From the NCBI GenBank assembly GCA_009923345.1, contig RFTR01000034.1:1-13370 (forward strand): a DNA stretch of 13,370 bases, read 5' to 3'. This document shows positions 13,050 through 13,370 of this stretch, in pieces; position 1 is the stretch's first letter; each line of letters opens with the position of its first letter. Made by a program: the position numbers and the translations under genes. The stretch is from Betaproteobacteria bacterium. Lineage in GTDB: Bacteria; Pseudomonadota; Gammaproteobacteria; Burkholderiales; Burkholderiaceae_C. The notes below the pieces were generated by a model that was not told the origin of the DNA, did no database searches, and was given only the letters and a program-made list of their open reading frames with translations.

Positions 13050-13370
13050 ATGTCAGCAGCCATGTCTAGCCGTTTGACAGTGGTGCTTTTGGCGTTGATG
13101 CTTGGTATTCAGCCAGTAACGTCTGATCTCTACCTACCGACACTCCCAGTCCTGACGCAAGAGTTTGGTGCATCGATGGCACAAATCCATATGACCCTTG
13201 GTGCTTTATTGTTGGCCTTTGGTGTTTCGCAATTATTTTGGGGACCTCTCTCCGATATGTGGGGGCGTCGACCTGTGCTTTTGCTAGGTTTGGCGGCCTA
13301 TGTGGTTGCTGGAATAGGTTGCGTTGTTGCGCCGTCTATCGACGCTTTGATAATTTGGCGCACGCTACAA
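13050..13370 (+). CDS. Bcr/CflA-type MFS drug efflux transporter, N-terminal part
   Basis: The first 107 codons of a gene that runs off the right edge. It has a hydrophobic first helix (about 9-25) leading to SDLYLPTLPVL (25-35), the Bcr/CflA hallmark at the start of the family, a second helix (about 48-64), and MFS motif A as GPLSDMWGRRPVLLLG (65-80). A third helix (about 81-97) is followed by WRTLQ (103-107), the start of the helix-4 R-x-x-Q motif. Such 12-helix proton antiporters export drugs such as bicyclomycin, or sulphonamides and other small compounds; the substrate here is unknown. The ATG abuts the mutL stop (TGAATG) without a Shine-Dalgarno, so translation probably depends on re-initiation after mutL. 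A second ATG at 13062 is an alternative. Confidence 0.88.
   Translation, partial: MSAAMSSRLTVVLLALMLGIQPVTSDLYLPTLPVLTQEFGASMAQIHMTLGALLLAFGVSQLFWGPLSDMWGRRPVLLLGLAAYVVAGIGCVVAPSIDALIIWRTLQ

Noticed and set aside
1..13370. A new defence system, mobile element or CRISPR array
   Set aside because: Every sizeable region is covered by genes of known families; no transposase, integrase, long terminal repeats or regularly spaced repeats were seen.

Overview
Organism: the window reads as chromosomal DNA of a betaproteobacterium, most likely order Burkholderiales and perhaps family Comamonadaceae. The reasons are the style of the proteins (EtfA/EtfB, a roughly 600-residue acyl-CoA dehydrogenase, a Tat-type AmiC-like amidase, an endonuclease-type MutL), the linkage queG / tsaE-amidase / mutL, and an intermediate GC content (about half, by eye). 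This is inferred from gene content without a database search. No phage, IS element, CRISPR array, rRNA or tRNA was recognised, and coding density is very high.

Layout, left to right. (1) Positions 1-146 hold the 3' end of a universal stress protein gene on the plus strand. (2) Positions 132-4748, minus strand, form a flavoenzyme cluster read right to left: etfB, etfA, a long acyl-CoA dehydrogenase, then an FMN TIM-barrel enzyme of the nitronate monooxygenase family. Two perfect palindromes lie upstream of etfB and look like operators. A hairpin with a T-run separates the dehydrogenase from the last gene. (3) Positions 4884-6140, minus strand, encode an MscS-family mechanosensitive channel. 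(4) A 229-bp non-coding stretch with a 14-bp direct repeat precedes a plus-strand mltB-like lytic transglycosylase. (5) queG (minus) overlaps the end of mltB by 12 bp and starts 9 bp from the divergent tsaE. (6) tsaE is followed, with a 4-bp overlap, by a Tat-exported N-acetylmuramoyl-L-alanine amidase. (7) dedA (minus) separates the amidase from mutL (plus). mutL abuts (TGAATG) a Bcr/CflA-type MFS efflux gene that runs off the window.

How the genes work together: EtfAB accepts electrons from acyl-CoA dehydrogenases, so part 2 is an electron-transfer unit for fatty-acid or branched-chain amino-acid oxidation. The right half is a remodelled version of the conserved E. coli-type block yjeS(queG) / yjeE(tsaE)-amiB-mutL. 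It joins anticodon-loop tRNA modification (Q34, t6A37), septal peptidoglycan cleavage and mismatch repair. mltB, the amidase, dedA and mscS give the region an envelope theme.

No new defence or mobile system is visible. The points most worth a second look are regulatory: the paired palindromes at etfBA, the divergent dedA/mutL start region where both genes lack a Shine-Dalgarno and carry a -10-like hexamer 6-8 nt before the start codon, the hairpin before the nitronate-monooxygenase-like gene, and the tight queG/tsaE divergence.
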